NCBI RefSeq assembly: GCF_000368865.1
Contig: NZ_KB849727.1
Span: 124,001-188,000, forward strand
Reading direction: 5' to 3'
DNA length: 64,000 nt
Source of the DNA: Acinetobacter bouvetii DSM 14964 = CIP 107468
GTDB taxonomy: Bacteria > Pseudomonadota > Gammaproteobacteria > Pseudomonadales > Moraxellaceae
The notes below the pieces were generated by a model. The model worked only from the letters and a program-made list of their open reading frames with translations, was not told the DNA's origin and did not search any database. The first letter of the stretch is position 1; every line of letters begins with the position of its first letter. The position numbers and the translations under genes were made by a program. Shown here one piece after another: positions 27,570 to 36,179 of this stretch.

Positions 27570-28025
27570 ATGCCTAAGCAAAAATTGGCGCGGATCAGCA
27601 TTACCGTGCCGGAAGCAACAGTCGATGCGCTGGATCAGAAGATTGTCGATCAGCATTACGAAAGCCGTTCGCAGGCGATTGTTGACATGATCAATAAGCA
27701 TTTGATTGCTGATCAGGAACAGCGCAACGCAGTGATGGTGGGCACTTTTACTTTGCTGTATGACGCCAGCGTTACAGCGCTGCGTATCCAGCTTTTAGAT
27801 TTGCAGCAGCAATTTTTAGAACAAGTGGTGAGTTCGCTGCACATTCAGCTGGATGATCAAAAAATTTTAGAGGTCATGATCTTGCAAGGGCTCAGTTCAG
27901 AGCTGAAAGCCATCAGCCAGCACTTTATAGCCTTAAAAGGTGTGACCAAAGGGCATTTGGAATTGATGAATGCCGTCATGCCGCCAATTCCGCAAAACGA
28001 AGCATTGAAGGAGCAGAAGTTGTGA
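27570..28025 (+). CDS. NikR-like ribbon-helix-helix/ACT regulator lacking most nickel ligands
   Basis: 151 residues. The N-terminal ribbon-helix-helix (KLARISITVPEATVDALD ... SRSQAIVDMINKHL) and the C-terminal ACT-like domain (VVSSLHIQLDDQKILEVMILQG ... KGVTKGHLEL) align over the full length with NikR. Of the four nickel ligands in E. coli NikR only the equivalent of His87 is kept (His91); His89 is Gln93, Cys95 is Ile99, and the His76 region has none. It probably binds DNA as a tetramer but senses something else or responds to another partner. It overlaps the allophanate hydrolase gene by 4 bp (GTGA), so it is likely to act in the guanidine/urea pathway. Confidence 0.8.
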   Translation: MPKQKLARISITVPEATVDALDQKIVDQHYESRSQAIVDMINKHLIADQEQRNAVMVGTFTLLYDASVTALRIQLLDLQQQFLEQVVSSLHIQLDDQKILEVMILQGLSSELKAISQHFIALKGVTKGHLELMNAVMPPIPQNEALKEQKL

Positions 28026-29833
28026 AAGACCTTTGGACGATACAAGACTGGAAACAGGCTTATGCTTCAGGCAGCATTCAGCTGCAAGACTTAAAAGCCT
28101 ATGCCGCATCCATTCAAAACGATGACCATGCTTGGATTGAAATTGCAGATGAAGCGCAGCTACAGGCGCAGTTTGAGGCTTTAGCAGAAAAGCCTTCTGC
28201 AGATTTGCCTTTATACGGCGTGCCTTTTGCAGTCAAAGACAATATTGATGTCGCAGGTTTTCACACCACCGCTGCCTGTAAAGAAGCCGCGTATTTAGCG
28301 GAAACAGATGCAGCTGTTGTAGCCAAGCTCAAAGCAGCTGGGGCCATTGTTTTAGGCAAAACCAATTTAGACCAGTTTGCAACAGGGCTTGTTGGTGTGC
28401 GTTCACCATACGGCGCAGTGAAAAACAGTTTTAATCCTGAATATATCAGCGGCGGTTCAAGCTCAGGTTCTTCAGTGGCTGTTGCAAACGGTGTGGTGCC
28501 GTTTAGTTTGGGAACGGATACTGCAGGCTCAGGCCGAGTGCCGGCAGGACACAACAATATTGTGGGTTTAAAGCCAACCAAAGGCTGGTTTTCAACTGCG
28601 GGGTTAATTCCAGCTTGCCGGACGATTGATGTGATTTCGATTTTTGCTTTAACAGTAGACGATGCATGGCAAGCAGCGCAAGTCATGCAAGGTTTTGATG
28701 CGGCGGATGAATATTCACGTCCGCATCCAGCGAATGTGCCAACACAATTCTCTAAAGGCAAAATTGCCATACCTGCGCAGCTGGAATTTTATGGCGATGC
28801 TGAAACTGAAAAGGCATTTGCAGCTGCTGTAGAGCGTATAAAAGTATTAGGTTACAGTGTAGAAGCCATTGATTTTAGGGTCTTTAATCAATTGGCTTCA
28901 GCCTTATACAGCAAGTCCTGGGTAGCCGAGCGCACCGCTGCTGTTGAAAGCCTAGTGACGCGTGAACACTGCCATTCCGTGATTGCAAAAATCATTGCAC
29001 AGGCGGATCAGTTCAGTGCTGTCGATGCTATGCAGGCCGAATATGAGCGTGCAGATTTGGCCCGAAAAATTAACCTTGCGCTGGAGCCTTTTGATGCCTT
29101 AGTGGTGCCGACGGCGCCGACGATTTATACCATCGCGGAGGTTGAAGCTGACCCGATAGCGAAAAACAGCCACATGGGCGCTTATACCAATTTTGTGAAT
29201 TTTGCTGATTTATCTGCTATTGCGCTGCCAAATGCCATTCGGGCGGATGGCTTGCCGACAGGGGTGACATTTATAGCGCCTGCATGGATGGATCAGGCTT
29301 TAGCAAGTTTTGCGCAAACTTGGCAGAAAGCGGTGAATTTACCGTTAGGCACTTCTAGCCAAAGCTATGAAAAATCAATAGGCATAAGCTCACAGCACTC
29401 AGTTAAATTAGCCGTTGTCGGCGCGCATTTGTCAGGCATGCCATTAAATTTCCAGTTAAGCACACGCTGCGGCACCTTGCTCAAAGCCACTAAAACAGCA
29501 CCAAATTACAAATTATATGCCTTGAAAAGCACTGCACCGCCAAAACCGGGCCTGCAGTACGCCAGCAAAGGCGGTCAAGCCATTGATGTGGAAGTTTGGG
29601 AGATTCCTTTCGCCAATTTCGGTCACATTGTGGCGGAAGTTCCAGCACCCTTAGGGATCGGCAATGTGCAGCTGGCTGACGGCAGCTGGGTCAAAGGCTT
29701 TATTTGCGAAGGTTATGCTTTAGAAGGTGCCGTAGAGATCAGCCATTTTGGCGGCTGGCGCGCGTATATCCAATCTATTCAATCGACCAATACCAAATTC
29801 AAATGCTCTGGCATAGGGGAAATAGCGTCATGA
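28022..29833 (+). CDS. atzF: Allophanate hydrolase
   Basis: 603 residues from a GTG overlapping the upstream stop by 4 bp. The amidase domain (residues 1 to about 440) contains the catalytic triad region: Lys72 in FAVKDNIDVAG, the serine-rich GGSSSGSSVAVANG, and the nucleophile loop DTAGSGRVPAG. The C-terminal domain of about 150 residues (AVVGAHLSGMPLNFQL ...) is the extra domain of AtzF/DUR2 enzymes. It hydrolyses allophanate to two ammonia and two carbon dioxide, the last step of urea or guanidine assimilation in this route. It is separated from the carboxylase by an unrelated 5.7-kb block. Confidence 0.93.
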   Translation: MKDLWTIQDWKQAYASGSIQLQDLKAYAASIQNDDHAWIEIADEAQLQAQFEALAEKPSADLPLYGVPFAVKDNIDVAGFHTTAACKEAAYLAETDAAVVAKLKAAGAIVLGKTNLDQFATGLVGVRSPYGAVKNSFNPEYISGGSSSGSSVAVANGVVPFSLGTDTAGSGRVPAGHNNIVGLKPTKGWFSTAGLIPACRTIDVISIFALTVDDAWQAAQVMQGFDAADEYSRPHPANVPTQFSKGKIAIPAQLEFYGDAETEKAFAAAVERIKVLGYSVEAIDFRVFNQLASALYSKSWVAERTAAVESLVTREHCHSVIAKIIAQADQFSAVDAMQAEYERADLARKINLALEPFDALVVPTAPTIYTIAEVEADPIAKNSHMGAYTNFVNFADLSAIALPNAIRADGLPTGVTFIAPAWMDQALASFAQTWQKAVNLPLGTSSQSYEKSIGISSQHSVKLAVVGAHLSGMPLNFQLSTRCGTLLKATKTAPNYKLYALKSTAPPKPGLQYASKGGQAIDVEVWEIPFANFGHIVAEVPAPLGIGNVQLADGSWVKGFICEGYALEGAVEISHFGGWRAYIQSIQSTNTKFKCSGIGEIAS

Positions 29834-30852
29834 TTAAAAAAGCAATTTTATCTTCATCAATCGTTACTGCTATATTTCTAAGTGGCTGTGACAATACAGC
29901 CAAAATACCCGAGCCAAATATTAACACTGAAAACACAGCAGCCTCAAAGCCAATTACGATTGGCTATAGTGATTGGCCTGGATGGGTGGCATGGCAAGTA
30001 GCCATTGAAAAAGGCTGGTTAAAGGAAGCTGGCTTAAATGTCGATTTTAAATGGTTTGACTACTCAGCATCGCTGTCTGCATTTGCTGCGAATCAGTTAG
30101 ATGCAGTTCTTGTGAGTAATGGTGATAACCTCGTTACTGCTTCTGGCGGTACAAAAGGTGTCATGATTATGGCCACTGACTATTCTGCGGGTAATGATGT
30201 CATTATTGCTAAACAAGGCATTAACAGTGTTGGTGATCTAAAAGGAAAAAGCATAGCCGTTGAAAAAGGACTGGTTGATCATTTGCTGCTGTCTGCAGCG
30301 CTTGCAGATGCGAAGATTGCTGCAAAGGATGTGAAAATTGTAAATACAATGACTAATGAGCTGCCGCAAGTATTTGCAAGCCCCGATGTTGCTGCTATTG
30401 CGGTCTGGCAGCCTGTGGCAAATCAGGCACTGAAAGCCGTAGCAGGTTCAAAAATTATTTATAGTTCAAAAGATAAACCTGGATTGATTTATGACACGCT
30501 TACAGTAAATATGACGCATTTAGCCGCCAATAAAGAAGAATGGAAAAAGGTCATTCAAGTTTGGGATAAAACCGTTCATTACATTAATGATCCAGCAACA
30601 CATGCAGATGCAGTAAAAATTATGTCCGCACGTGTTGGGGTCGATCCAGCACAATATGAACAGTTTATAGGCGGTACATATTTGCTGGATTTAGCAGCCA
30701 ATAAACAGGTTTTTAAAAAAGGAATTGGTTTGGACTCAATCTATGGATCAAGTTATCGCGTCAATAAATTTAATGTTGAAAATGGCATTTATAAAACAGA
30801 AATGGACGTAGACGGCGCTATATATCCTGTTTTAGTTGAAGAAGTGAAATAA
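29830..30852 (+). CDS. ABC transporter substrate-binding lipoprotein (NMT1/SsuA-like)
   Basis: 340 residues from the ATG at 29830, which overlaps the allophanate hydrolase stop (ATGA). The signal peptide MIKKAILSSSIVTAIFLSGC ends at Cys20. The mature part is a periplasmic binding protein of the NMT1/TauA/SsuA family (TIGYSDWPGWVAWQVAIEKGWLKEAGLNVDF). It has no ATPase or permease in its own operon; a matching ATPase/permease pair lies 4.5 kb away on the other strand. The genomic link suggests import of guanidine, urea or a related nitrogen compound, but the ligand is unproved. A terminator-like hairpin follows. Confidence 0.9.
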   Translation: MIKKAILSSSIVTAIFLSGCDNTAKIPEPNINTENTAASKPITIGYSDWPGWVAWQVAIEKGWLKEAGLNVDFKWFDYSASLSAFAANQLDAVLVSNGDNLVTASGGTKGVMIMATDYSAGNDVIIAKQGINSVGDLKGKSIAVEKGLVDHLLLSAALADAKIAAKDVKIVNTMTNELPQVFASPDVAAIAVWQPVANQALKAVAGSKIIYSSKDKPGLIYDTLTVNMTHLAANKEEWKKVIQVWDKTVHYINDPATHADAVKIMSARVGVDPAQYEQFIGGTYLLDLAANKQVFKKGIGLDSIYGSSYRVNKFNVENGIYKTEMDVDGAIYPVLVEEVK

Positions 30853-30862
30853 ATTTTATGAA

Positions 30863-30915
30863 GCTCGAAAATAGAAATATCTCTCTATGCATATAGGGCT
30901 TTTCTATTTTTGAGC
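30863..30915 (+). terminator. Hairpin after the binding-protein gene
   Basis: GCTCGAAAATAGAAA (30863-30877) pairs with TTTCTATTTTTGAGC (30901-30915) with one G-U pair across a 23-base loop. A long AT-rich stem, probably a terminator. Confidence 0.6.
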
Positions 30916-31120
30916 GGGTGAACTTCAGTTATATTTAAAATTGGTGCTGTAAATAGTGTAATTGGGCACTGTATTTTTATGATCTTGCTCAGCAGAATTT
31001 GTTAACGCAAATAAAAATGATCAGTGCAGTATTAAAATATAAAAAAGCAATATGAATGTATGCGGGGCTGGTTCTATAATAATTGGCCTCTAGAAACTTA
31101 TATTAGATTTTTACCGCTTT

Positions 31121-32515
31121 ATGTCGTTGCTATCTTCCTATTTTCAGCAAAACCAATTCTGTATTTTGGTTGAATATCTCACTTCATTGAACGAGATTTT
31201 TCCAGCAAAAACGCAATTTGCAGGTTATCCTGCAGTGATGACTTTAGCTGACCGTGTACATTCAGACCATGATATGGCGCCACTTGAAGCCAGTAAGCGA
31301 TATCCATTAGAAGTAGAAAAAGTTCTGCATTTTGCCGGTAAAGGCAGAGATATTCAGGATTTTGAAATTTTTTTAAAACAAACACGTGCTGCCAATATCC
31401 GAAATCTGCTATTGCTGACAGGTGATAAGCTCAAAGAGCATCAGAATGGGGAAAATACAGCAGAACGCAGCCGCTATTTAGAGTCTGTGAATGCCGTCAT
31501 GGCCGCGAAAAAAGCAGGCGGTTTCTGTATTGGTGTAGCATTTAATCCATTTAAATATGCCGAAGCTGAACGTGATGCACAGTATTTAAAACTGCATAAA
31601 AAAATTAAAGCTGGCGCAGATTTTATCATTACCCAATTGGGCTATGACATTGAGGCGCTCAAGCAGGCTCAGGCATTTTTAACACAGCATCACTATGCTC
31701 AGAAAATCCTCGCATGCGTGATGCCGCTTAGTTTGGCTCGCGCTAAATTTATGTTGAAGCATAAAGTGGCGGGTATAGTCATTACGCCGCATATGCTGAA
31801 TGTCTTAGAAGAAGAAAAGCGGGCAGGACTTTCTGAGCGTGTGTATCTACGCTGTGCTTTGCAGATATTAATCTGCAAACAGCTGGGGTTTGCTGGTATT
31901 GATTTATCTGCCTGTCATAAGCCAGAAGAGCAGGCCTTGCTGGAAAGTTATGTAGAGCAATATCGCAATTTGGATTTGAATGCGCTCGAAAAACTGTGGA
32001 AGGCGTTATGGCGGGTAGAAAGCGGCAAGGAGTTCCAGCCTGAATTGAGCTTTTTTTCACGCCCGCCATCGCCCAGTCAACTCATTAAATATCATCATCT
32101 GCATTTCATGCATGATGCATTGTTTGATTCAAAGTTTGCTAAAGGCATCGGACGATTTATTTTCAACTCACCATTTTGGGAGCGCAGGCCGGCTGCCAAA
32201 ACTTTACTGAAAACCGAATATATCAGTAAGCATGGTGTTGTAGGCTGTGAAAGCTGCGGACAGTGCCGTTTGGGCGATACCTTATATATTTGTCCAGAAA
32301 CATGCCCCAAAGGTTTAGCCAATGGACCATGCGGCGGTACAAGCCTGGACCGCTGTGAATTTGGTGACCGTGAATGCATTCATTCCGTAAAAGCGCGGAT
32401 TGCCAAAGCGGTAGAGCAAACACAGGTGTTAAAAGAAAAGCTGATTCCAGCTGTACCTATTGAGGTGCGCGGTACCAGCTCTTGGAAAAATTGGTATTTG
32501 GCGACAGAAGCTTAA
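31121..32515 (+). CDS. Methylenetetrahydrofolate reductase family protein with MTHFR-C domain
   Basis: 464 residues. The first 300 residues follow the MTHFR TIM-barrel pattern (VEYLTSLNE..., NLLLLTGDKL, FIITQLGYDIEAL). The last 120 residues form the cysteine-rich MTHFR C-terminal domain: CESCGQCRLGDTLYICPETC, then NGPCGG and CEFGDRECIH, likely binding zinc or an iron-sulfur cluster. Proteins with this domain are often partners in one-carbon or demethylation metabolism rather than the main MetF. Here it stands alone, so the substrate is unknown. It converges with queH, 10 bp away. Confidence 0.85.
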   Translation: MSLLSSYFQQNQFCILVEYLTSLNEIFPAKTQFAGYPAVMTLADRVHSDHDMAPLEASKRYPLEVEKVLHFAGKGRDIQDFEIFLKQTRAANIRNLLLLTGDKLKEHQNGENTAERSRYLESVNAVMAAKKAGGFCIGVAFNPFKYAEAERDAQYLKLHKKIKAGADFIITQLGYDIEALKQAQAFLTQHHYAQKILACVMPLSLARAKFMLKHKVAGIVITPHMLNVLEEEKRAGLSERVYLRCALQILICKQLGFAGIDLSACHKPEEQALLESYVEQYRNLDLNALEKLWKALWRVESGKEFQPELSFFSRPPSPSQLIKYHHLHFMHDALFDSKFAKGIGRFIFNSPFWERRPAAKTLLKTEYISKHGVVGCESCGQCRLGDTLYICPETCPKGLANGPCGGTSLDRCEFGDRECIHSVKARIAKAVEQTQVLKEKLIPAVPIEVRGTSSWKNWYLATEA

Positions 32516-32525
32516 GTGAACGGGA

Positions 32526-33197
32526 TTAATCTTCCTCATCCATCGCATTGGAATAAAACTTTACGCCAAGTTTGATACGGTCACGGCCTTGGCTCATGCG
32601 CCAGCGGTTAGTATCACGCAGTGAATACACACAGCCGCAGTATTCCTGCTGATAAAATTCTTCTTTTTTACTGATCTCCAGCATGCGCACCGCACCGCCA
32701 TTTTTACGCCAGTTATAGTCCCAATAGCTAATTCCCTCATAATGTGAAGCTGAACGATGACCGCAGTCATTAATCTGTTTCATATTTTTCCAGCGTGAAA
32801 TACCCAATGAACTGCTAATTAGGCTAAAGCCATGTTCTGCTGCATACAGTGCCGTACGCTCAAAGCGCATATCAAAACACATGGTGCAGCGGATGCCTTT
32901 TTCAGGTTCATTTTCCATGCCTTTAGCACGTTCAAACCAGTTGTCTGTGTCGTAGTCACAGTCTATAAACGGAATATTATGCTTTTCTGCAAAGCGGATA
33001 TTTTCCTCTTTGCGGATTTCATATTCTTTAACAGGATGGATATTGGGATTATAAAAAAAGATTGAAAAATCAATACCAGATTCAATTAACGTTTCCATCA
33101 CTTCGCCAGAACAGGGCGCACAGCAAGAGTGTAGTAAAAGCTTATCATGACCTGCTGGGAGAGTCAGTTTCTGACGTTCAAGTTTGTTAGACATCAT
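32526..33197 (-). CDS. queH: Epoxyqueuosine reductase QueH
   Basis: 223 residues. The QueH (DUF208) signature is present: [14 protein letters not shown] with two adjacent cysteines near residue 23, later [10 protein letters not shown], and the C-terminal [13 protein letters not shown]. These cysteines bind the iron-sulfur cluster and metal site used to convert epoxyqueuosine in tRNA to queuosine, an alternative to QueG. It is a single gene with no neighbours in the queuosine pathway in the window. The start (MMSNKLERQ) could be shifted by one codon. Confidence 0.92.
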   Translation of the reverse strand: MMSNKLERQKLTLPAGHDKLLLHSCCAPCSGEVMETLIESGIDFSIFFYNPNIHPVKEYEIRKEENIRFAEKHNIPFIDCDYDTDNWFERAKGMENEPEKGIRCTMCFDMRFERTALYAAEHGFSLISSSLGISRWKNMKQINDCGHRSASHYEGISYWDYNWRKNGGAVRMLEISKKEEFYQQEYCGCVYSLRDTNRWRMSQGRDRIKLGVKFYSNAMDEED

Positions 33198-33342
33198 AAT
33201 CGTAAGGTTTAAATCTAAACCTTATATTTTAGCAATTCATAGACATTTCAAAGCTCGAATATGCTGATTTTTTCTAAGTTTGAGCTGAGTTAGATTCAGT
33301 ACAGCGGCTTAAAATTGAAACAAATTTGCAGATATATTTATT

Positions 33343-33783
33343 TTATTTCACGTTCATCTGCTGATTCCATTCAATTTGAAAATCATGTGCCAATTGATTT
33401 AATTGTGTGGCTTTGAGATTCTTGATAAGCACCTCTTGTGCCTCAAAAAAGGCTTGATCAAGCGCTCGATTGACCACCAGTTCTACCAGACAGTCTGGCT
33501 GCATATTTTCATTGCCAATGGCGAAAATAGAAGGTTCACCGACAGCAAGGTAAATGTCATACAGCGAAATATCATGCAGGGGTTTAATCAAACTCCAGCC
33601 GCCACCTGGGCCTTTTTCAGAATCAACAAATCCATGTTTTTTTAAGCCAGACATGGTTCTACGCACTACAACAGGGTTTGTTTCCAGCATTTCGGCAATC
33701 TGATCTGAAGTGAAAGGCTTATTTTCACGTGCCATATGCAGCAGGACATGCAGCATTCGTGAAAGTTTACTGTCTTTGCGCAT
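33343..33783 (-). CDS. Rrf2-family regulator (YwnA-like, no iron-sulfur cysteines)
   Basis: 146 residues. Winged helix N-terminus (SKLSRMLHVLLHMARENKPFTSDQIAEML) and wing GGGWSLIKP typical of Rrf2 proteins. Only one cysteine (in MQPDCLVEL) is present, so it lacks the three-cysteine cluster motif of IscR and NsrR and probably senses something else, perhaps redox. It is divergent from a TrxR-like flavoprotein gene with 102 bp between, holding two copies of a GTAAC-based operator-like repeat. I infer that it represses that gene and itself. Confidence 0.88.
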   Translation of the reverse strand: MRKDSKLSRMLHVLLHMARENKPFTSDQIAEMLETNPVVVRRTMSGLKKHGFVDSEKGPGGGWSLIKPLHDISLYDIYLAVGEPSIFAIGNENMQPDCLVELVVNRALDQAFFEAQEVLIKNLKATQLNQLAHDFQIEWNQQMNVK

Positions 33784-33816
33784 GAGGAAATAGATTATTG
33801 GGGGAATTGATAGATT

Positions 33817-33873
33817 GTAACACTAAAAGTTTCTTATACGCATATTAAATGATATGGTAACTTCAAAAGTTAC
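33817..33873. promoter_or_regulatory. Two operator-like repeats 40 bp apart between Rrf2 and flavoprotein genes
   Basis: GTAACTT-CAA-AAGTTAC at 33857-33873 is a perfect 7-bp-arm inverted repeat. GTAACAC-TAA-AAGTTTC at 33817-33833 is an imperfect copy in the same orientation, starting exactly 40 bp upstream, close to four helical turns. The arrangement fits binding of two dimers of the divergently encoded Rrf2 regulator. Confidence 0.65.
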
Positions 33874-33885
33874 ATATAGGCCATT

Positions 33886-34779
33886 ATGAATATGAATTAT
33901 GAAGTTGTGATTATTGGCGGCAGTTATGCTGGGCTTTCTGCTGCTTTACCTTTAGCACGTGCACGCCGCCGTGTTTTAATTATTGATGCAGGGCAGCGCC
34001 GTAACCGTTTTGCTGAACATTCACATAATTTTTTGACGCAAGATGGCCGATCACCCAGCGCAATCGCAAAAGATGCTAGGGCGCAGCTAGAAAAGTATTC
34101 AACGATTTCATGGCTTGCTGAAACTGTTACTGATGTAAAGGCGGTTGATGGAAAATATTCAGTTATCGCAGGTGATCAGCACATTCAAGCTGAAAAAATG
34201 ATTATTGCAACTGGCGTACGTGACGAATTGCCTCAAGTTGATGGTTTGGCCGAACGTTGGGGGCAATCTGTTTATCACTGCCCATATTGTGATGGCTATG
34301 AACTGAATTTAGGTGAAATCGGCATGTTGGTTTCGGGTATGTATTCGTTGCATATGGCATTGATGCTGCCGGATTGGGGCAATACAACGCTGTTTTTAAA
34401 TGATGCAATCAGTGCAGATCAATTGGATGATGAGCTATTGGCGAAACTTTCAAAACGTCAAATTCAGATTGAAACGCGTAAAATTGACCATATTGAGGGT
34501 CATTGTGATGTTGTACTTACAGATGGTGAACGAATTCAATTAGATGGCTTATTTGTTTCTACAGTCACTCGTTTGCAATCGAACTGGATTCAGCATTTAG
34601 GTTTAGAGATAGACTGCAATGAATACGGCGAGGCCATTAAAACTTCGCCAGCCAAGGAAACAAATGTTAAAGGGATCTATGCTTGCGGTGATGAGACCCG
34701 TTCAGGCGGTTCAGTTGCATTATCTGTAGGTGATGGCGCGATGACAGGGATTGTGGCGCATAAATCTTTTATTTTTTAA
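33886..34779 (+). CDS. NAD(P)/FAD-dependent oxidoreductase, thioredoxin reductase-like
   Basis: 297 residues. The FAD-binding motif is at the N-terminus (VVIIGGSYAGLSAALPLARA), the redox-active CPYC is in VYHCPYCDGYE (about residue 131), and the second FAD motif IYACGDE-TRSGGS closes the protein. This matches short thioredoxin reductase-like enzymes. The electron acceptor could be a thioredoxin or a small thiol. The divergent Rrf2 gene and the operator pair suggest redox-responsive control; the trigger is unknown. Confidence 0.9.
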   Translation: MNMNYEVVIIGGSYAGLSAALPLARARRRVLIIDAGQRRNRFAEHSHNFLTQDGRSPSAIAKDARAQLEKYSTISWLAETVTDVKAVDGKYSVIAGDQHIQAEKMIIATGVRDELPQVDGLAERWGQSVYHCPYCDGYELNLGEIGMLVSGMYSLHMALMLPDWGNTTLFLNDAISADQLDDELLAKLSKRQIQIETRKIDHIEGHCDVVLTDGERIQLDGLFVSTVTRLQSNWIQHLGLEIDCNEYGEAIKTSPAKETNVKGIYACGDETRSGGSVALSVGDGAMTGIVAHKSFIF

Positions 34780-34841
34780 ATATCAGTTTAAATTTGCAGC
34801 TATAACCATTTTTACGCATTACGCGCACACATAATATTTTA

Positions 34842-34873
34842 AAACGATAGCTTTGTGAGCAAAGCTATCGTTT
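34842..34873. terminator. Bidirectional terminator between flavoprotein and SMR genes
   Basis: AAACGATAGCTTTG and CAAAGCTATCGTTT form a perfect 14-bp stem with a TGAG loop between two converging genes. Confidence 0.92.
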
Positions 34874-34908
34874 GATTACATGTTAAGGTGAATAGCTGAT
34901 GACTAAAT

Positions 34909-35238
34909 TTAAAGCTCTGTGCTTTCAGAAAAAATATTAATAATTACAATACCCAATACAATAAATACTAAACCGATTAGGGCTGGTAGATCTAAGTTTT
35001 GTTTAAACACAATCCAGCCCACACATGAAATTAAAACAATGCCGGCAGCTGACCACATGGCATAGGCCAATCCCATAGGAATAGTTTTAAAAGTTAAACC
35101 TAAAAAGAATAGCGCAATGGCATAGCCTAATACGGTAAAAATAATCGGCACAAGTTCAGTAAAGCCGTTGCTGGCTTTTAAAGCGGCAGTCGCTAAAACT
35201 TCTGCAATAACCGCAACCGTCAGATATAAAAAAGCCAT
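34909..35238 (-). CDS. Small multidrug resistance efflux protein (EmrE/Qac subtype)
   Basis: 109 residues with four transmembrane segments. The conserved glutamate is Glu13 (AVIAEVLATAALK), and the third helix has GLAYAMWSAAGIVLIS. The end reads DLPALIGLVFIVLGIVIINI. Compared with E. coli EmrE and SugE/Gdx, the query follows EmrE (WSxxGIVLIS, LDLPAxIG) and not the guanidinium-exporter subtype. It follows the ABC ATPase gene by 59 bp on the same strand and may be co-transcribed with it. It should extrude lipophilic cations or quaternary amines; a role in guanidine export is not supported by its motifs. Confidence 0.9.
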   Translation of the reverse strand: MAFLYLTVAVIAEVLATAALKASNGFTELVPIIFTVLGYAIALFFLGLTFKTIPMGLAYAMWSAAGIVLISCVGWIVFKQNLDLPALIGLVFIVLGIVIINIFSESTEL

Positions 35239-35297
35239 GTTGCCTCTATTCAGTAAAGATTTTGTCGCGCTTTACATTCCAAAAGAAATGAACCAAT

Positions 35298-36179
35298 TTA
35301 TTTATGCGTACTGACTTGGGTCATGCGCGGAATTTTCGGTAAATTCTCAAGTGCTGGATCTAGCTCGTCTTCCTGTGCATGCACCAAGAAATCCACCCGT
35401 TCACGCAGGCGTTTAAATTCAGGCGTCAGCATCAGTTCGGGATTGCGAGGACGGGGCAAATCGACCTCAATAATTTCTTTAATTTCACCGGGATTGGCTT
35501 TGAGCGCCACAATGCGATCTGCCAATAAAATGGCTTCATCCATGTCGTGTGTCACAAAAATAATGGTGATATCAATGTTTTGCCAAAGATCCATTAAATG
35601 TTTTTGCATTTTTTGACGGGTATGCGGATCAAGCGCGCCAAATGGTTCATCCATCAGCAAAATTTTAGGTTCATTGACCAATGCGCGGGCAATCGCAACG
35701 CGCTGTTTCATCCCGCCAGAAAGCTGATGCGGGTATTGATCTTGATATTTTTCTAGACCAATAATATCAATCCATTCACGGGCGCTAGATTCAGCTGAAG
35801 CATTGCTGGCGCCTTTCATTAACGGGCCGAACATCACATTTTCTTTAACGGTTTTCCATGGAAAAAGCGTGTAGCCTTGAAAGACCATGCCGCGCTCAGG
35901 GCTTGGGCCTTCAATGGCTTGGCCATCGACCAGTAATTCACCGCTGCTGTATGGGTCAAGCCCAGCTACAATTCGGCTAAATGTCGATTTACCGCAGCCT
36001 GAGGGGCCAATCACGCAGATAAATTCACGTTTATGAATCTTTAGATCCAGCTGATTTAGAATGGTGCGTTCAGTTTTACCGTGCTTAAAACTTTGCGTCA
36101 GTTTTTTCGCTTCTAAAATGACAGGGCGCGCATAAATTGCATCGAAATAGGTTTTGGCATTAAATTCTATGCTGTTCAT
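35298..36179 (-). CDS. ABC transporter ATP-binding protein (SsuB/TauB-like)
   Basis: 293 residues from the ATG at 36179, which overlaps the permease stop (TAATG) and has GGAG upstream; a longer start at 36200 adds seven residues and is less likely. Walker [10 protein letters not shown], signature [15 protein letters not shown], Walker [13 protein letters not shown] and the H-loop THDMDEA are all present. The closest families are the nitrate/taurine/sulfonate transporters (SsuB, TauB, NrtC). It would energise the adjacent permease and, I infer, the binding protein encoded in the allophanate hydrolase operon. Confidence 0.92.
   Translation of the reverse strand: MNSIEFNAKTYFDAIYARPVILEAKKLTQSFKHGKTERTILNQLDLKIHKREFICVIGPSGCGKSTFSRIVAGLDPYSSGELLVDGQAIEGPSPERGMVFQGYTLFPWKTVKENVMFGPLMKGASNASAESSAREWIDIIGLEKYQDQYPHQLSGGMKQRVAIARALVNEPKILLMDEPFGALDPHTRQKMQKHLMDLWQNIDITIIFVTHDMDEAILLADRIVALKANPGEIKEIIEVDLPRPRNPELMLTPEFKRLRERVDFLVHAQEDELDPALENLPKIPRMTQVSTHK

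Noticed and set aside
34909..35238. SMR gene as a guanidinium exporter (Gdx/SugE)
   Set aside because: Signature residues in helices 3 and 4 match EmrE/Qac, not Gdx, despite the guanidine neighbourhood.
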